Shown here piece after piece: positions 24,037-31,947 of a stretch of DNA of 64,000 bases. The translations under genes and the position numbers were made by a program. The notes beneath the pieces are model-generated. The model was not told the DNA's origin. It was given only the letters and a program-made list of their open reading frames with translations, and did not search any database. The stretch covers positions 186,001 through 250,000 of the forward strand of contig NZ_JANQBD010000002.1 of assembly GCF_024722015.1 (NCBI RefSeq), given 5' to 3'. How positions within the stretch are numbered: position 1 is the first letter of the stretch; each line of letters opens with the position of its first letter. Origin of the DNA: Paenibacillus radicis (ex Xue et al. 2023). GTDB lineage: Bacteria; Bacillota; Bacilli; Paenibacillales; NBRC-103111.

Positions 24037-25182
24037 TTACTCCTCCTCAGTTTCCTCGAGTTGGTCTTGCCTTGTCTTGCGCACATCGTTCAGCTTCGAT
24101 TGGAAGGTGACGTAATGCGGCATTTTCAAGTGAGAAATAAACCCTGTCGATTCTACTGAGTCGATATGATAGAGAACGAATTCTTCATTTTGGGTGGGAA
24201 TGGATTTGTCGCCTCTTTCCAAGCTTTTGTCCAGAATGCTCATGGCAATGGCTTTGGTTTCATTTTGTCCGTAGCAGAGCCCGTAGCCGAATTCCAATTC
24301 AAGCTCTTCCCTGCCCTTTTCTTTTTCCACGGTTACCGGGACCAGCATTTCCACTTCCGTTACTTTGATTTCACCTATATAATAGGCATCCTCTCCGTCC
24401 TCGGAGGGTGATAACGGGTTGTCGATATAGATTGGCATCTGGCCGACACGAAGCTCTCCTACTGTGGGATGAACCATCCCGTAACCGCGAATGACCGCAT
24501 AACCCAAGGAGGTTACAGTTCCGGTCTGTCCTCTCGTCAAAATTTGAAGCTTCTGGCTCCGGCTGGCGGGAAAAGTCAAGCTCTTCCTGGTGACATCGTC
24601 CGGCTCAGATGGGTCCGTAGGGCAATCGGTGATGAGTCCTTCATTCCTCAGGTAATCCAGCACCTTGGGCAAGCGGCCCAAATCAATATCGTTATTGCCA
24701 TCTGAACTAGATGCATCCCGATCGTCTTCATCCTCAAGTTCAAACGCCTTTAACCAGTCGCTTATCGCTTTTTCTGTTTCTTCAATGAGGTCAAAATCTA
24801 GTAATCGATGGGAATAATCATTGGATGAACCTAAAATTTGTCCTCCAGGTATATCTTTAAAGCTGGCAGAAATTCTTCGTTCAACCCGCATCTCCTCGGA
24901 ATGTACGGTTCTGGAATAGTGCATTCTTGGTAACGTGGATCTGTAGGCTCTAAGCAAAAAGACCGCTTCCTCCGGATTTCCCTCTGCCTGCTTGATGGCA
25001 AGAGCTGCGAGAGATTCGCTGTACAAGCTGCTCTCCGACATGACCTGGTCGATAAGACCTCTCATTCCACCCTCAATCGTTTTAACTTCCAGCACGGTAT
25101 TTTGTTTTATTCTTTCGTATTGAATTCGTTTCAACGATTCCTCAATAGCCGTTGTTCCGCCTTTTACCGCTACGTAACCCAT
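24037..25182 (-). CDS. phnI: C-P lyase core subunit PhnI
   Basis: A 381-residue subunit. In E. coli PhnI is a nucleosidase on its own and, with PhnG, H and L, couples ATP to methylphosphonate to form the ribose triphosphate intermediate. Family parts are clear: MGYVAVKGGTTAIEES at the start, QVMSESSLYSESLAALAIKQAEGN, RISASFKDIPGGQILG and the C-terminal EFVLYHIDSVESTGFISHLKMPHY. The ATG overlaps the stop of phnH by one base, so the two are translationally coupled. Confidence 0.96.
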   Translation of the reverse strand: MGYVAVKGGTTAIEESLKRIQYERIKQNTVLEVKTIEGGMRGLIDQVMSESSLYSESLAALAIKQAEGNPEEAVFLLRAYRSTLPRMHYSRTVHSEEMRVERRISASFKDIPGGQILGSSNDYSHRLLDFDLIEETEKAISDWLKAFELEDEDDRDASSSDGNNDIDLGRLPKVLDYLRNEGLITDCPTDPSEPDDVTRKSLTFPASRSQKLQILTRGQTGTVTSLGYAVIRGYGMVHPTVGELRVGQMPIYIDNPLSPSEDGEDAYYIGEIKVTEVEMLVPVTVEKEKGREELELEFGYGLCYGQNETKAIAMSILDKSLERGDKSIPTQNEEFVLYHIDSVESTGFISHLKMPHYVTFQSKLNDVRKTRQDQLEETEEE

Positions 25183-25775
25183 TACCGCTCCTCCTTTCTA
25201 ACCTGAGTGGTTCTCGGCAAACAAAGGAGACGATGACCGGCATCGATGAAAATCAAATCCAGACCTAACGGATACTCCGCGTTTCTTTCGGCCCGAATCT
25301 CCATCCAATCATCCTTCGTTTTCACTTGAACCAAGGCGGCATCCTTAATGCCCGGACCGGTTAATTTAAACTCAGCATCACTGGATATACCATCCGTCTC
25401 CACGATAAGTGTTGCGGAGTGATGAGGATCGATCAAGTCTCCGATTTTCGCCGTTTCCAGGGCATGTGCTAAATCACCGGGCGCTGAATCGCTTAGAACA
25501 AAGATATAGTCCGCCTGATCTGTCTCCGCTGTTTTGGCATACGTTAATTGGTTGAACAGATGGGTCACCTGCGCTTCACGTTCGGAAACCACCTTGAAGC
25601 TAACTTCCGTATCAAGCAGCATCAAAGCCAACAGCAAGCTGGCCGGCAAACAAATGGTATCTGTATCCAGGTTGTTCGCTTCCTCAGAAAGATCTGTAAT
25701 CCATCCCGGTCTCGACATCGAGTCGAGCAATTTTCTATAAGCAGTCTGTATATCATGAACCAGGTCCAGCTTCAT
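25182..25775 (-). CDS. phnH: C-P lyase core subunit PhnH
   Basis: A 197-residue subunit with typical segments: AYRKLLDSMSRPGWITDL at the start, LPASLLLALMLLDTEVSF and the C-terminal YPLGLDLIFIDAGHRLLCLPRTT. PhnH dimerises and, with PhnG, I and J, forms the C-P lyase core; its fold resembles PLP-dependent transferases without the cofactor. The start at 25775 is chosen because GAGAGGAG lies 8 bp upstream. A longer version would overlap phnG. Confidence 0.95.
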   Translation of the reverse strand: MKLDLVHDIQTAYRKLLDSMSRPGWITDLSEEANNLDTDTICLPASLLLALMLLDTEVSFKVVSEREAQVTHLFNQLTYAKTAETDQADYIFVLSDSAPGDLAHALETAKIGDLIDPHHSATLIVETDGISSDAEFKLTGPGIKDAALVQVKTKDDWMEIRAERNAEYPLGLDLIFIDAGHRLLCLPRTTQVRKEER

Positions 25776-25789
25776 CAGGTTCGCTCCTC

Positions 25790-26215
25790 TCAATCCGTAT
25801 CCATCGTTTCAAAATTTACTTTGGTTCTCAATACTTTCTGATGGAATGCTTTCCGCTCTGCAGCTATCCGGTCGGCCTCTGATTGAAGGATGGCTTGCCA
25901 TGTCCCGGTTTCACTCAAATCGGCTCCATACGCCGCATCGACCACGGCTAAGTCGTAAGCTCTATCCGGTTCATCACCTTTGATGATTCCGACGCCCATA
26001 GCTCCCCCGATTTTGACCTTACATTCCGTAACTAGCACCTCACCCAGATAGAACAGACTTTTTTGCGCGGTTTCTCTTACTTGAACCATCACGAGTCCGT
26101 ACTTAGGCTCCTGTATCATTTCGATTTCGTACTGACTCTTTATGACTTGAGACAACTCAGAAGCAATCTTACTTGATCCGTTAATCAAAACTTCCGTTCT
26201 TTGTTTTCGCTTCAT
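25790..26215 (-). CDS. phnG: C-P lyase core subunit PhnG
   Basis: A 141-residue subunit, the first C-P lyase core gene. It has GLVMVQVRETAQKSLFYLGEVLVTECKV, cited as residues 40-67, and GVGIIKGDEPDRAYDLAVVDAA, with the family's conserved Gly and Asp positions. PhnG sits on PhnI in the complex and helps the nucleophilic displacement step. It precedes phnH by 14 bp. Upstream, an 80-bp gap to phnF holds a probable PhnF operator. Confidence 0.95.
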   Translation of the reverse strand: MKRKQRTEVLINGSSKIASELSQVIKSQYEIEMIQEPKYGLVMVQVRETAQKSLFYLGEVLVTECKVKIGGAMGVGIIKGDEPDRAYDLAVVDAAYGADLSETGTWQAILQSEADRIAAERKAFHQKVLRTKVNFETMDTD

Positions 26216-26260
26216 ATCCGGGCCTCGTTTCTCCAGTGATCAATTCCCAAAACCAACTCT

Positions 26261-26275
26261 ACCTTGTTGCCAAGT
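26261..26275. promoter_or_regulatory. Probable PhnF operator before phnG
   Basis: ACCTTGTTGCCAAGT is an imperfect inverted repeat with arms ACCTTG and CCAAGT. On the other strand it reads ACTTGGCAACAAGGT, nearly the same as the ACTTGG-TG-CCAAGT repeat at 28615-28628 before the first gene of the locus. The two sites, the UTRA-type regulator gene and their positions suggest one regulator. Confidence 0.6.
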
Positions 26276-26295
26276 CAGCGGATATTAAGATTAAG

Positions 26296-26997
26296 TTAAA
26301 TTACATAGGTGAAATAGTCAGCTCGATACAGAATCCTGCTGTATTCCAGTGTCCTGCCTGAAGCACTATCCAAACATTCGGACTCCAGGACCAACAGAGG
26401 AATCAGACTGGAGCATGCAAGCAGCTCCCTTTCGTATTTAGAAGGGTATATCACGCTTAACAACGTTTGTGTGGATCGAAATTCGGTAAAGCCTTGACTC
26501 TTATAGAACTCGAACATCGAGGTGATTCCTCTCCCGGTCCGCTCTATTTCACTGAACATCGATTCTGCGACATAAGAAATATGCAAGGCGATCGCTTGAC
26601 CTTCGATAATGCGCAATCTGCCCACTTTAAAAACTCTGTCTTGTTCTTCCGCTCCCAGGGATTGGTAAATTTTGTTATTATAATCGATAGGTTCACAAAA
26701 AATGTTTTTTGATTGATAGTCATAGCCCTGTTCAATCATTTTTTGGCTGAAGCTCACATGACCGGACAGGATCAAAGGAATACGTAGGTGTCTATCTTGT
26801 ACAAAGCTGCCTTTTCCTTGTTTGGAGTAAACGTAACCTAGCTCCTGAAGCCTTACGTAAGCTTTACGTGCAGTCATCCGCGGGACTCTGAACAGGTCGG
26901 CAAGTTCATTTTCTGATGGCAATTTATCGTCGGGGTCATACTTCCCCCGTTGAATCTCTTCGATCAGGTGATCCATGATATCGATCTCTTCCGACAT
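26296..26997 (-). CDS. phnF: GntR/HutC-type regulator of the phn locus
   Basis: A 233-residue regulator with an N-terminal winged helix (LPSENELADLFRVPRMTARKAYVRLQELGYVYSKQGKGSFV, residues ~25-65) and a C-terminal UTRA ligand domain (VFKVGRLRIIEGQAIALHISYVAE onward, ending YSRILYRADYFTYVI). Its place between the PHP/acyltransferase genes and phnG marks it as PhnF, a repressor that responds to phosphate or a phosphonate intermediate. The likely operators are at 26261-26275 and 28615-28628. It follows the hexapeptide gene by 23 bp. Confidence 0.9.
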   Translation of the reverse strand: MSEEIDIMDHLIEEIQRGKYDPDDKLPSENELADLFRVPRMTARKAYVRLQELGYVYSKQGKGSFVQDRHLRIPLILSGHVSFSQKMIEQGYDYQSKNIFCEPIDYNNKIYQSLGAEEQDRVFKVGRLRIIEGQAIALHISYVAESMFSEIERTGRGITSMFEFYKSQGFTEFRSTQTLLSVIYPSKYERELLACSSLIPLLVLESECLDSASGRTLEYSRILYRADYFTYVI

Positions 26998-27020
26998 TTC
27001 GATCCGCCTCCACTCTGGAA

Positions 27021-27653
27021 TCAGCCATATTTTTTGATGAAGCTTTGGATATCGTTTAATTCAAGGAAACGTTCCTCCAGCAGCTCGCGGGGCCAGTCCC
27101 ACCAAGCCATTTGCAATAAGCTGTCGACAATCTCCCGGGGGAACCTTGTTTTGATCGGTTTGGCAGGAACCCCTGCGACTACCATGTAGGGTTCTACATC
27201 CTTCGTAACAACAGAACCTGAGCCGATGACAGCGCCTGTTCCTATACGGACGCCTTTCATTACGATAGCCCCGTGCCCGATCCAGACATCATGGCCGACC
27301 GTAACACGGTTTTCGCGACGCCAGTTGAAAATATCATCATCATCAGTATCGGCAAATCCGAAAATCGTCCTGCGATATGTCATGTGATGCTGGGACACCC
27401 GGTCCATCGGATGATTAACAGGATTCAAGCAAACATGTGATGCAATGGAAGTAAACTTCCCCACCTCCGTATAGTTGATCGTCACTTCATCCATCGTGTA
27501 CGTGTAGCTTCCGATTCGGGATTCGATTATCGAATTTCCCGGGCCGATAGAGGCCCATTCTCCGGCAAAGCTGTTCTCAATGTGACTGCTTTCGTGAATT
27601 CTCGGCTCAACCGAAAGTTTGACGCTGGCGTGAGTCTGATGGATTGAGTACAT
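27021..27653 (-). CDS. Phosphonate-locus hexapeptide acyltransferase
   Basis: A 211-residue left-handed beta-helix acetyltransferase. The middle shows [15 protein letters not shown] and the coils [30 protein letters not shown], followed by [13 protein letters not shown], the usual CoA-binding tail. This is the acyltransferase type regularly found inside C-P lyase operons (transferase hexapeptide family of phosphonate loci). A role in acetylating aminoalkylphosphonates, like PhnO, has been proposed but is not shown by sequence. The ATG at 27653 has AAAGGAGC 8 bp upstream; a TTG two codons earlier is possible. Confidence 0.88.
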   Translation of the reverse strand: MYSIHQTHASVKLSVEPRIHESSHIENSFAGEWASIGPGNSIIESRIGSYTYTMDEVTINYTEVGKFTSIASHVCLNPVNHPMDRVSQHHMTYRRTIFGFADTDDDDIFNWRRENRVTVGHDVWIGHGAIVMKGVRIGTGAVIGSGSVVTKDVEPYMVVAGVPAKPIKTRFPREIVDSLLQMAWWDWPRELLEERFLELNDIQSFIKKYG

Positions 27654-27682
27654 GACCAATAGCTCCTTTTAGAAAAAAGTAA

Positions 27683-28543
27683 TTAGTTTCCAACGATAGC
27701 TTCTTTCCGTGCTTTAATGGCTTTCACTATTTCTAAGCCTAGGCTCTTGCTGCCTAATTCAACTTCTTTCTCTCCATAAAAGCCATGGAAATCGGAACCT
27801 CCGGTCATCAGTAAGTCATATTTCAAGGCGTATTCCTGTGCAATTGCTTCATCTTTTGGCTCATGCAGCGGATGCCATACCTCGATTCCCTGAAGACCGC
27901 TTTCCACAAGTTCCGGTACTGCTTCGAAATTCCCATATTGCCCTGGATGAGCGAGCACCGGGACTCCTCCTGCTTGTAGAACTGCATGAATGGCTGCCTT
28001 AGCTTCGACATATTCCATTGGGATGTAAGCAATTCCCGGATTCTCCCCGTTTTGGCCTCTAGAAAACAGCTTTTTATATAGATCTCCATAAATAGTAGTG
28101 GTATAGCCTTGCTCGATCAGGGCATGCATAATGTGCTGCTTGTAAATACCTGTGCCCCCTACGGCAAACTTCTCCACATCTTCTAAGGTGATGGAATATC
28201 CGGCTTCTATCAGCTTATGCACCATAGTAAGGCAGCCTTGATGTCGCCTCTCCAGGATCGGACCGCATATGGCTTCAATTGTCGGATTACCCGGATCAAT
28301 GTAATAGCCTAGAATGTGAACTCTTGTGTTTCTTTTAAAATCATAGGCAGAAATTTCGATCCCGGGAATAATTTCCACTCCGGATTTGCCGCCAGTGATC
28401 ACCATATTTTCCAAATCCTTTGTCGTATCATGATTCGTGATGGCTAGATGGCTAACATTCTCTCTTAATGCCAATTGGATAATTTCATCAAAAGTAAAAG
28501 AACCATCGGATAAATTCGTATGGCAATGTAGTTCAACTTTCAT
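27683..28543 (-). CDS. phnPP: PHP-family phosphoesterase, probable cyclic phosphate dihydrolase PhnPP
   Basis: A 286-residue PHP-domain enzyme with the metal motifs ELHCHTNLSDG, ITNHDT, GIEISA, LAHPGQ and GGSDFHGFYGE in order. It is the first gene of the phosphonate locus. The known PHP enzyme PhnPP turns 5-phosphoribosyl 1,2-cyclic phosphate, the PhnJ product, into ribose-5-phosphate and phosphate in one active site. No phnP or phnN is present in the locus, which fits this bypass. The match of metal motifs and position supports the name; the specific reaction is inferred. AGGAGG lies 7 bp before the ATG. Confidence 0.8.
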   Translation of the reverse strand: MKVELHCHTNLSDGSFTFDEIIQLALRENVSHLAITNHDTTKDLENMVITGGKSGVEIIPGIEISAYDFKRNTRVHILGYYIDPGNPTIEAICGPILERRHQGCLTMVHKLIEAGYSITLEDVEKFAVGGTGIYKQHIMHALIEQGYTTTIYGDLYKKLFSRGQNGENPGIAYIPMEYVEAKAAIHAVLQAGGVPVLAHPGQYGNFEAVPELVESGLQGIEVWHPLHEPKDEAIAQEYALKYDLLMTGGSDFHGFYGEKEVELGSKSLGLEIVKAIKARKEAIVGN

Positions 28544-28614
28544 GATGAACCTCCTAAATTTTATTCATATCACTGTAATGGTCTATTTGGTTTTATAACT
28601 ATGGATCTAGTCTA

Positions 28615-28628
28615 ACTTGGTGCCAAGT
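28615..28628. promoter_or_regulatory. Probable PhnF operator before the phosphonate locus
   Basis: ACTTGG-TG-CCAAGT, a perfect 6-bp inverted repeat with a 2-bp centre, 72 bp before the first gene of the locus. It matches the site between phnF and phnG. A clear promoter was not found; TTTACA at ~28663 could be a -35 box. Confidence 0.65.
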
Positions 28629-28787
28629 AAGAATGGTTAATGCAGTGTAAAGTGAATATTAATATAATGTAAGGGTCCGGATCACACTACCGTCTGTTGT
28701 AGAGGTTTAAAGGTATGATGTTAATTCAGAAGCTTTGACGAAAATCGTTTGTCCAGCCATTATGTGCAGGATGATGGGCAAAAAAAA

Positions 28788-28806
28788 GAGACCCGTCAAC
28801 GGGTCT
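28788..28806 (-). terminator. Minus-strand terminator with no nearby gene
   Basis: AGACCCG and CGGGTCT form a 7-bp stem with a 5-base loop, followed on the minus strand by C and eight U. The nearest minus-strand gene upstream (29419) stops over 600 bp away; only repeat copy 1 lies between. The terminator may end a transcript through the repeat. Confidence 0.75.
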
Positions 28807-28832
28807 TCAGACTGTTGTTAGAGTCTAGCTAA

Positions 28833-29407
28833 GAAAAATGCCTTACGGTATCCTTGGTGGTGTTCTTTTGAATGGAATGCTTTAAGCGGGAGGAACACGC
28901 GCTTCAAAGGTATGTTGCATACCCGAACAGTCACCGGAGGTGACGACCAGGGCGGACGCTCACGCTCCTCCCCCCACACCGTTCTATTCCGTGCTTTGCG
29001 CCGCTTCCTTACTCCACTAAACCGGTCTTCGAGCCGTTATTGAAAGCCATGAACTCCTCTACAGTGTTCCATGTACGTACAGTTAGCTTCACTATACTCT
29101 AGCGAAGAGATAACCTACACATAACATTAAACAACACGCCAGTACTCCATTCACGTAAGTGAAGGGCAATGCGGAAGTAATTGTTCCTTTATCGCCTGAA
29201 AAGTCCAAAAATCCAAGTGATACGGGAACAGCCAGTTCCGTTATTGCTCTGTTTTTGTTCATAATTGCTCCATTCGGCCAACATAACGGAATTCCCACTT
29301 CCGCTATCACCCTAAGATTAGAGGCGGCAGACGGAATAGCGGAACTCTCAGTTCCGTACAAAATCCTCCAGGCTCATCGCCGCTATCCCTTTAAAAATCC
29401 CCCTTGA
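28833..29407. repeat. Dispersed non-coding repeat, copy 1
   Basis: This 575-bp stretch matches 38046-38696 along its whole length; copy 2 has ~75 bp extra near its left end. The left half has short stems (GTCACC/GGTGAC, GGTATG/CATACC). The right half has four hairpins whose stems carry GGAA/TTCC, for example CGGAACT-GAG-AGTTCCG near 29340-29357. Open frames here are not conserved between copies. Function unknown; it could be a mobile repeat without a protein or a structured RNA. Confidence 0.85.
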
Positions 29408-29418
29408 CCCATATCCGG

Positions 29419-30072
29419 TTATAATCCTTCTACTTTTTCAGTTAGAGCTAGTATATCCCCTCGATCACCATAGTTACATATTCTTAAATACTCTCCATAA
29501 ACACGGGATCGGCCCTTTTCAAGGTTCATCCAATTGTTTCTTGTTATCAAATCGTTATTATACGACGTATCAAAAACATACGGTACTAACTCCAAACCAT
29601 GAGGTAAATATTTGGCTAAAGTACGATATTGACGGCCGGCCCCATGTGCTTTGCAAATAAACAGCAGGCTTTTTATAGTGTTAAAATCGAACACATCTTT
29701 TGCGAATTTTACATTTTCAAGCGTGTTTCTTGAACGATCCTCATACACTATATCCTTCTCCGGGATGCCAGCTTGAATGATTCTGGATACGATCACATGG
29801 GATTCCGGTATAGAATCCTCTTCCCATTCAGGATGTCTGACGGCAGTTGGACTGACTCCTCCTGACACAATAATGGTTTTTCCAAGATCAGCCTGGTAGG
29901 CCTCAATTGTTTTTTCCCAATGACCTGGATGTGTCCCACCAAATACAAAAATGGCATCACAGGGAACAGGCTCCTGTTGTTTGAGAAAAACAATTTCTGT
30001 TAATTCATTCATTTGTTGCTGAGTCAGATTTGGAACCTCGGGATCCTTTGGGAATTGTGGCTTTTTATACAT
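29419..30072 (-). CDS. YdcF-like (DUF218) protein
   Basis: A 217-residue soluble protein of the DUF218/YdcF type: the strand DAIFVFGGTHPGHWEKTIEAY, IIVSGGVSP, the acidic loop DIVYEDRSRNTLENVKFAKDV with the conserved N-T-xE-N pattern, and LLFICKAHGAGRQYRTLAKYL. The E. coli relative binds S-adenosylmethionine and others act on cell-wall precursors, but no reaction is known for this member. It lacks the membrane anchor of some relatives. Its stop lies just 11 bp from repeat copy 1. Confidence 0.85.
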   Translation of the reverse strand: MYKKPQFPKDPEVPNLTQQQMNELTEIVFLKQQEPVPCDAIFVFGGTHPGHWEKTIEAYQADLGKTIIVSGGVSPTAVRHPEWEEDSIPESHVIVSRIIQAGIPEKDIVYEDRSRNTLENVKFAKDVFDFNTIKSLLFICKAHGAGRQYRTLAKYLPHGLELVPYVFDTSYNNDLITRNNWMNLEKGRSRVYGEYLRICNYGDRGDILALTEKVEGL

Positions 30073-30199
30073 AATCCACCCTCATCTATTCAATTTCTTC
30101 AAAGTAGATTGTCCTAGCACATTTTCAATTCAACATCATAATTCATTATAAGATTGAATTCCTTTATTTAACATATTTACTTGCTGATAACTAAATGAC

Positions 30200-30235
30200 G
30201 CTTCCCTGAGTGGGGGGAAAACTCATTTAGGGAGC
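30200..30235 (-). terminator. Hairpin after the Nudix gene
   Basis: GCTTCCCT-GAGT pairs with ACTC-ATTTAGGGAGC, with a small bulge and a 9-base loop, 20 bp after the Nudix stop. No U tract follows, so factor-independent termination is uncertain. Confidence 0.45.
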
Positions 30236-30256
30236 AGCTTCACGAATAGAAAAAAT

Positions 30257-30736
30257 CTAAGGAATAATAGTCACCGTAAATTTTTCAATTGAATCTGGTT
30301 TATTCCATTCAAGCCTTGCATTTAGAAACTTTTGATCGATTAAAATTATCTGTATGAACTCTTTATAGTAATTTGGTACCAACTCATTATCACTTAAGCT
30401 ATTTAATTCAACCCATCGAGGGATATGTTTTTCAGGCTCTTTTGTTATTAGTGTACCTTGGACATGATCTGACGAATAGAAGAATGTTACCGAATGACCG
30501 TTATTCCCATGATTAATATACGAAACTACACCTTTTAAAATCGGATTTTCAATGGTTAATCCGGTTTCTTCGTCCATTTCTCTAATACAGGCTTCCTCCA
30601 AAGTCTCATGTAATTCAACGCCACCTCCTGGGGGTGTTAATTGTTTGAAATTGAAGTAACTAGGAATTAATTTTTCCATAAGAACAATTTTCTCATCTTT
30701 TAATGCGATACATGCAACCCGGACCCTTATTGTCAT
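30257..30736 (-). CDS. Nudix hydrolase
   Basis: A 159-residue Nudix protein. The box GGGVELHETLEEACIREMDEETGL (residues 37-60) fits G-x5-E-x7-R-E-U-x-E-E-x-G-U completely, so the metal-binding Glu residues are intact. It would hydrolyse a nucleoside diphosphate linked to another group. The N-terminal VRVACIALKDEKIVLMEK is the usual first strand pair. The substrate cannot be assigned. GGAG lies 9 bp before the ATG. It appears to be transcribed alone. Confidence 0.9.
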   Translation of the reverse strand: MTIRVRVACIALKDEKIVLMEKLIPSYFNFKQLTPPGGGVELHETLEEACIREMDEETGLTIENPILKGVVSYINHGNNGHSVTFFYSSDHVQGTLITKEPEKHIPRWVELNSLSDNELVPNYYKEFIQIILIDQKFLNARLEWNKPDSIEKFTVTIIP

Positions 30737-30812
30737 TCAAAAATTCTCCTCTTATTTCAAAATTAATACTCGCGACAGGCAATCGCAGTAAGCGTTTTCA
30801 ATCCAACCTTGA

Positions 30813-31154
30813 CTACAGCCCCTTATTTCGAAGGCTTTTATCCCGAATGAACAAAATACCTGATACAAGGTACAAAACTGAAGTCATTCCAAACAAATTA
30901 AAAATACTCGGAGTCATGGCGGTATAGAGGCTTATAGGAAGTGACCAGACAAATGCAATAAACATCAGGGAAGGATTTTTGATGACGGACCCAAACAGCG
31001 CCACACATGCTGGAGCAAAAAGTGTAAATAATGTATTAATTAGTACGTCATTTTCAACACGTTCATGAGTGTATGGATTGTAAAAAGTAAATATAAACCA
31101 AAGGATCATCGAACCAACTGAAGCTGATAACCCAATGAGCTTAGTTATTTTCAT
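30813..31154 (-). CDS. Small integral membrane protein, 113 residues
   Basis: I do not recognise the family. The protein has four hydrophobic segments (LIGLSASVGSMILWFIFTFY, then VLINTLFTLFAPACVALFG, LMFIAFVWSLPISLYTAM and FGMTSVLYLVSGILFI) with short loops and a basic C-terminal tail (RDKSLRNKGL). A strong ribosome site, AAGGAGGGGG, precedes the ATG. No partner gene is obvious: the Nudix gene is 76 bp downstream and the HAD gene 142 bp upstream. Confidence 0.72.
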   Translation of the reverse strand: MKITKLIGLSASVGSMILWFIFTFYNPYTHERVENDVLINTLFTLFAPACVALFGSVIKNPSLMFIAFVWSLPISLYTAMTPSIFNLFGMTSVLYLVSGILFIRDKSLRNKGL

Positions 31155-31296
31155 TTTCCGTCCCCCTCCTTAACCCAAAGGTTATTCCAATGTCTATTCT
31201 AAGGGTGCATTTTAACAGCATCCGATTCAGTACTACCGCGCTCTGTGCCGGAAGCAAGCTCTTCCACTTTAATTTCCGTTAAAGAACTACCGAGGA

Positions 31297-31947
31297 TTAA
31301 AATCGTTTCTGTAATTCCTTTATATTGAGTTCATTGAAACTAAAAAATAATAGGTCAGAACCGTCCATATTTTCCTTCACATGACTTAAACCCTTAAATC
31401 CAAGACACTTCATATTAGCTTTCTTAGCGGCAATTTTCCCATTTTCTGAGTCTTCAATTACCAAACATTCGACAGGTTCAACAGCAAGCTTTTCGCTCGC
31501 CAACAGGAATATCTGCGGGTCTGGTTTGGAAGCTACTACATCTTCGTCACAGACGATTACATCAAAAAGTGTATGGAGCCCAAACAGGTTAATCACAGCA
31601 TCCATTCTTTTTTTAGAAGCGCTGGTGGCTAAAGCAGTCTTTACTTGATTTCTTTTGATGTCATATAGAAATTCTTTTACTCCTGGAACAGGTTCCATAA
31701 ATTTGTAGAGTTCAATTTCCCTGTCTTGATTGTAGCTCTTGATCAATAAAGAAATCTCATGTGGCAGGATAAATTGTTCTTTCACCTTTGTCCAAAATTG
31801 CGTAGAACTTAGACTTCCCCAGGTCTTGATCTCTTCAATGGTTAAGTTGCAACCAAATGTATTTGCTGTCTCACATAAAAGCTGATAAGCAACCGAGTGA
31901 GAATCGATAATGACGCCATCCATATCAAAAATGATCCCTTTAATCAT
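31297..31947 (-). CDS. HAD-superfamily phosphatase, beta-phosphoglucomutase-like
   Basis: A 216-residue HAD hydrolase of subfamily IA. The nucleophile motif I is IIFDMDGVIIDS with both Asp, motif II KTALATSASK, motif III with Lys in VASKPDPQIFLLA, and motif IV VIEDSENG. A helical cap lies between motif I and II (residues 15-80). It should remove or move phosphate on a small metabolite such as a sugar phosphate. It overlaps the stop of the upstream secreted protein gene by 8 bp, so they are co-translated. Confidence 0.9.
   Translation of the reverse strand: MIKGIIFDMDGVIIDSHSVAYQLLCETANTFGCNLTIEEIKTWGSLSSTQFWTKVKEQFILPHEISLLIKSYNQDREIELYKFMEPVPGVKEFLYDIKRNQVKTALATSASKKRMDAVINLFGLHTLFDVIVCDEDVVASKPDPQIFLLASEKLAVEPVECLVIEDSENGKIAAKKANMKCLGFKGLSHVKENMDGSDLLFFSFNELNIKELQKRF

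Noticed and set aside
28905..28915. CGCGCTTCAAA resembling one half of the SARP-type repeat
   Set aside because: It is a single unit without a second copy at 11 bp or a -10 box at the right distance.
28833..29100. Possible group II intron or transposon RNA in the left half of the repeat
   Set aside because: No domain V-like hairpin, reverse transcriptase or transposase remnant was found; the short stems alone are not enough.
29092..29361. 89-codon minus-strand frame within repeat copy 1
   Set aside because: It has no ribosome site and is not kept in copy 2, where the hairpin sequence is conserved but the frame is broken.
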